18,874 nt of DNA from Conus ventricosus. Lineage: Eukaryota > Mollusca > Gastropoda > Neogastropoda > Conidae. Below are positions 17,631 through 18,874 of this stretch, piece by piece; within the stretch, counting starts at the first letter, position 1, and each line of letters starts with the position of its first letter. The stretch lies in the NCBI GenBank assembly GCA_018398815.1, contig JAFLJL010013872.1, positions 55,452-74,325 on the forward strand, read 5' to 3'. The translations under genes were made by a program, and so were the position numbers. The notes under the pieces are model-generated. The model saw only the letters and a list, made by a program, of their open reading frames with translations. It did not search any database and was not told where the DNA came from.

Positions 17631-18804
17631 TTGTTTATTCTCAACCTCCCTCTCCTGAGTGACAAAAGTTGACAGTTTTTGAACAAGACAGGTGAACGAG
17701 TTACGTAGACAACATAAACAGCGGACGACAGTACAGACAAAGAAAATTAAGAAAAAACAATGGCACGGTAGACGTGATCAGAACAACTAAGGAAATTACT
17801 TGCATGGGATTTGAAGGAGATGAGCGTATAGTGTCCACTGAAAAAAGGACTCAGCAGTGCCACTGGAGGAATACAGTCTACATCAAGGTAGAATTCAACG
17901 TTTTACCCAGCATCTGGTCTGCTTCCAGTGTTGACAAGTTAGCTGAAACTGTGAGACCTGTACTGCAAGTAACACTGAAAATAGAAGTCTTTACTGAATG
18001 AATGAGTGAAATATTTAAATTTCAGCGTCTAATTATAAATCATGTCCCAAACAGACTGTGCTCATGTCACCTTGTCACACCAACTCAGACGTCTGCTTTA
18101 TCATATTTTGCTCTTCTAATTTGGAAACAAAAGACAAAACCAGACGGACATTGGATATGCGCATGATTCCCTTCATGAAACAGAAATGACGAAGATAATG
18201 GCTGCAGCGCTGAAGAAGTTACATGTATTTAAAAAGAGGGACTGTCCAATGGAAGGGCTTCGGCTATAATGAAGTTACCTGTCTTTAACGAGACGAACAG
18301 TCAAATCGATCGGCTTCAGAACTAGGTACCTGAAAATGAAAAATTGTCCCGTTTCATGGTCTCAAAACTAATAAAGTTACAGGTCTCTTAAGAGAGGGAC
18401 TGTCCAATCAAAAGACTTTCGGCAATATTGAAGTCACAGGTGTTTACAGACGGGGTTGTTGAATAACACAACCTTCGAACTAAAGAATTTCAAATTGTAA
18501 AAATTATTCATAAGGCTCCGCCGAAAAATGTACATAAGCGAATCACAAGACAAACAGGACGCGTTTCGACCTCTTTGGTCTTCTTTAGGCAAAATACACA
18601 ATACTCAGGACAACATAAATGTACGAGCAATCACTTATCTTCATCCAATTCGTCGCAAGATGGGCGTTGAGATCGAAACACATCGTGTTTTCTCTTGTGA
18701 TTCGTTTGTCTACGTTTTTCGGCAGAGCCTTCTAAATTATTTTAAAACTTAGTTTAGATTTCCGCCTGCAGTCGTCTCACTTTCAACTAGAGAATTTCAG
18801 TCAC
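17631..18804. repeat. Copy 2 of the 1.18-kb near-identical direct repeat
   Basis: Repeats 2193-3371. The first 50 bases show small deletions relative to copy 1, as if quality were recovering. The centre is identical apart from one lost T near 18020 and one gained T near 18417. The last 150 bases carry six single-base insertions (near 18663, 18718, 18721, 18732, 18771 and 18775). The open stretch (17696-18001), the 56-bp repeats and the hairpin are all present again. The G insertion near 18663 shifts the frame that follows the ATG at 3232 in copy 1. Confidence 0.93.
18558..18588 (-). ncRNA. Hammerhead-ribozyme-like motif, second copy
   Basis: Identical to 3131-3161, including the A in place of the conserved G and the GACC/GGTC stem. 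If the two 1.18-kb copies are one locus, this is the same site and not an independent occurrence. Confidence 0.35.
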
Positions 18805-18874
18805 TCAAAGAGAGGAACTGCCCGATCAAACGGCTTCAACAATAATGAATTTTCAGGTGTTTTCAGAAAGGGAC
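18805..18874. repeat. Further 56-bp repeat units after copy 2
   Basis: TCAAAGAGAGGAACTGCCCG followed by ATCAAACGGCTTCAACAATA matches the 56-bp unit of 2789-3058. A second unit starts near 18843 and runs off the window. This is probably the true continuation of the locus that copy 1 lost at 3371. Confidence 0.75.

Noticed and set aside
2193..18804. LTR retrotransposon: 1.18-kb direct repeats bounding about 14 kb
   Set aside because: The repeats lack TG...CA ends, primer-binding site and polypurine tract. The only coding content between them is a LINE, and quality changes exactly at the borders. An assembly duplication explains it better.

Overview
This is eukaryotic, almost certainly invertebrate animal DNA with no bacterial gene organisation. 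It has TTAGGG-type telomeric repeats, (GT)n and (CT)n microsatellites, several minisatellites and a non-LTR retrotransposon. A marine invertebrate such as a mollusc would fit, but that is inference. I find no intact host protein-coding gene, tRNA or rRNA.

Layout. (1) 1-2192 is clean, repeat-rich intergenic-looking sequence: a C18 run, a composite array of 16-bp units and telomeric repeats (916-1219), seven copies of a 49-bp unit (1313-1643), a 72-bp tandem pair (1760-1903), a 50-bp tandem pair (2068-2167) and one perfect-looking splice-donor string (2045-2053). (2) 2193-3371 is clean unique-looking sequence with five degenerate 56-bp repeats and a hammerhead-ribozyme-like hairpin on the minus strand. 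(3) 3372-17630 is sequence of steadily falling quality: homopolymers are stretched, reading frames break every few dozen codons, and from about 14460 it is almost pure runs of A, C, G and T, including a C run of 58. (4) 17631-18804 is clean again and repeats 2193-3371 almost exactly, differing only by single-base or very short indels. It then continues past the point where the first copy stops (18805-18874).

The simplest reading is an assembly fault. One uncorrected, degrading long read seems to have been used as gap fill, and the contig then resumes with a second copy of the same locus. The 1.18-kb 'direct repeat' is then probably one locus written twice.

The corrupted block still holds real biology up to about 14.4 kb. 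A 50-bp minisatellite (4271-4575), microsatellites, a 36-bp array of about 20 copies (11731-12535) and a longer repeat near 13.5-14.4 kb can be read through the noise. The main content is a LINE ORF2 on the plus strand from about 5481 to 9620. Its endonuclease, linker, reverse transcriptase and C-terminal Cys/His regions are in the right order with many motifs recognisable, but it is frameshifted throughout. Its motifs are most like the L1/Tx1 group.

I saw no evidence of a novel functional system. The points worth following up are the misassembly, the hidden LINE, the telomere-like composite array and the ribozyme-like motif.
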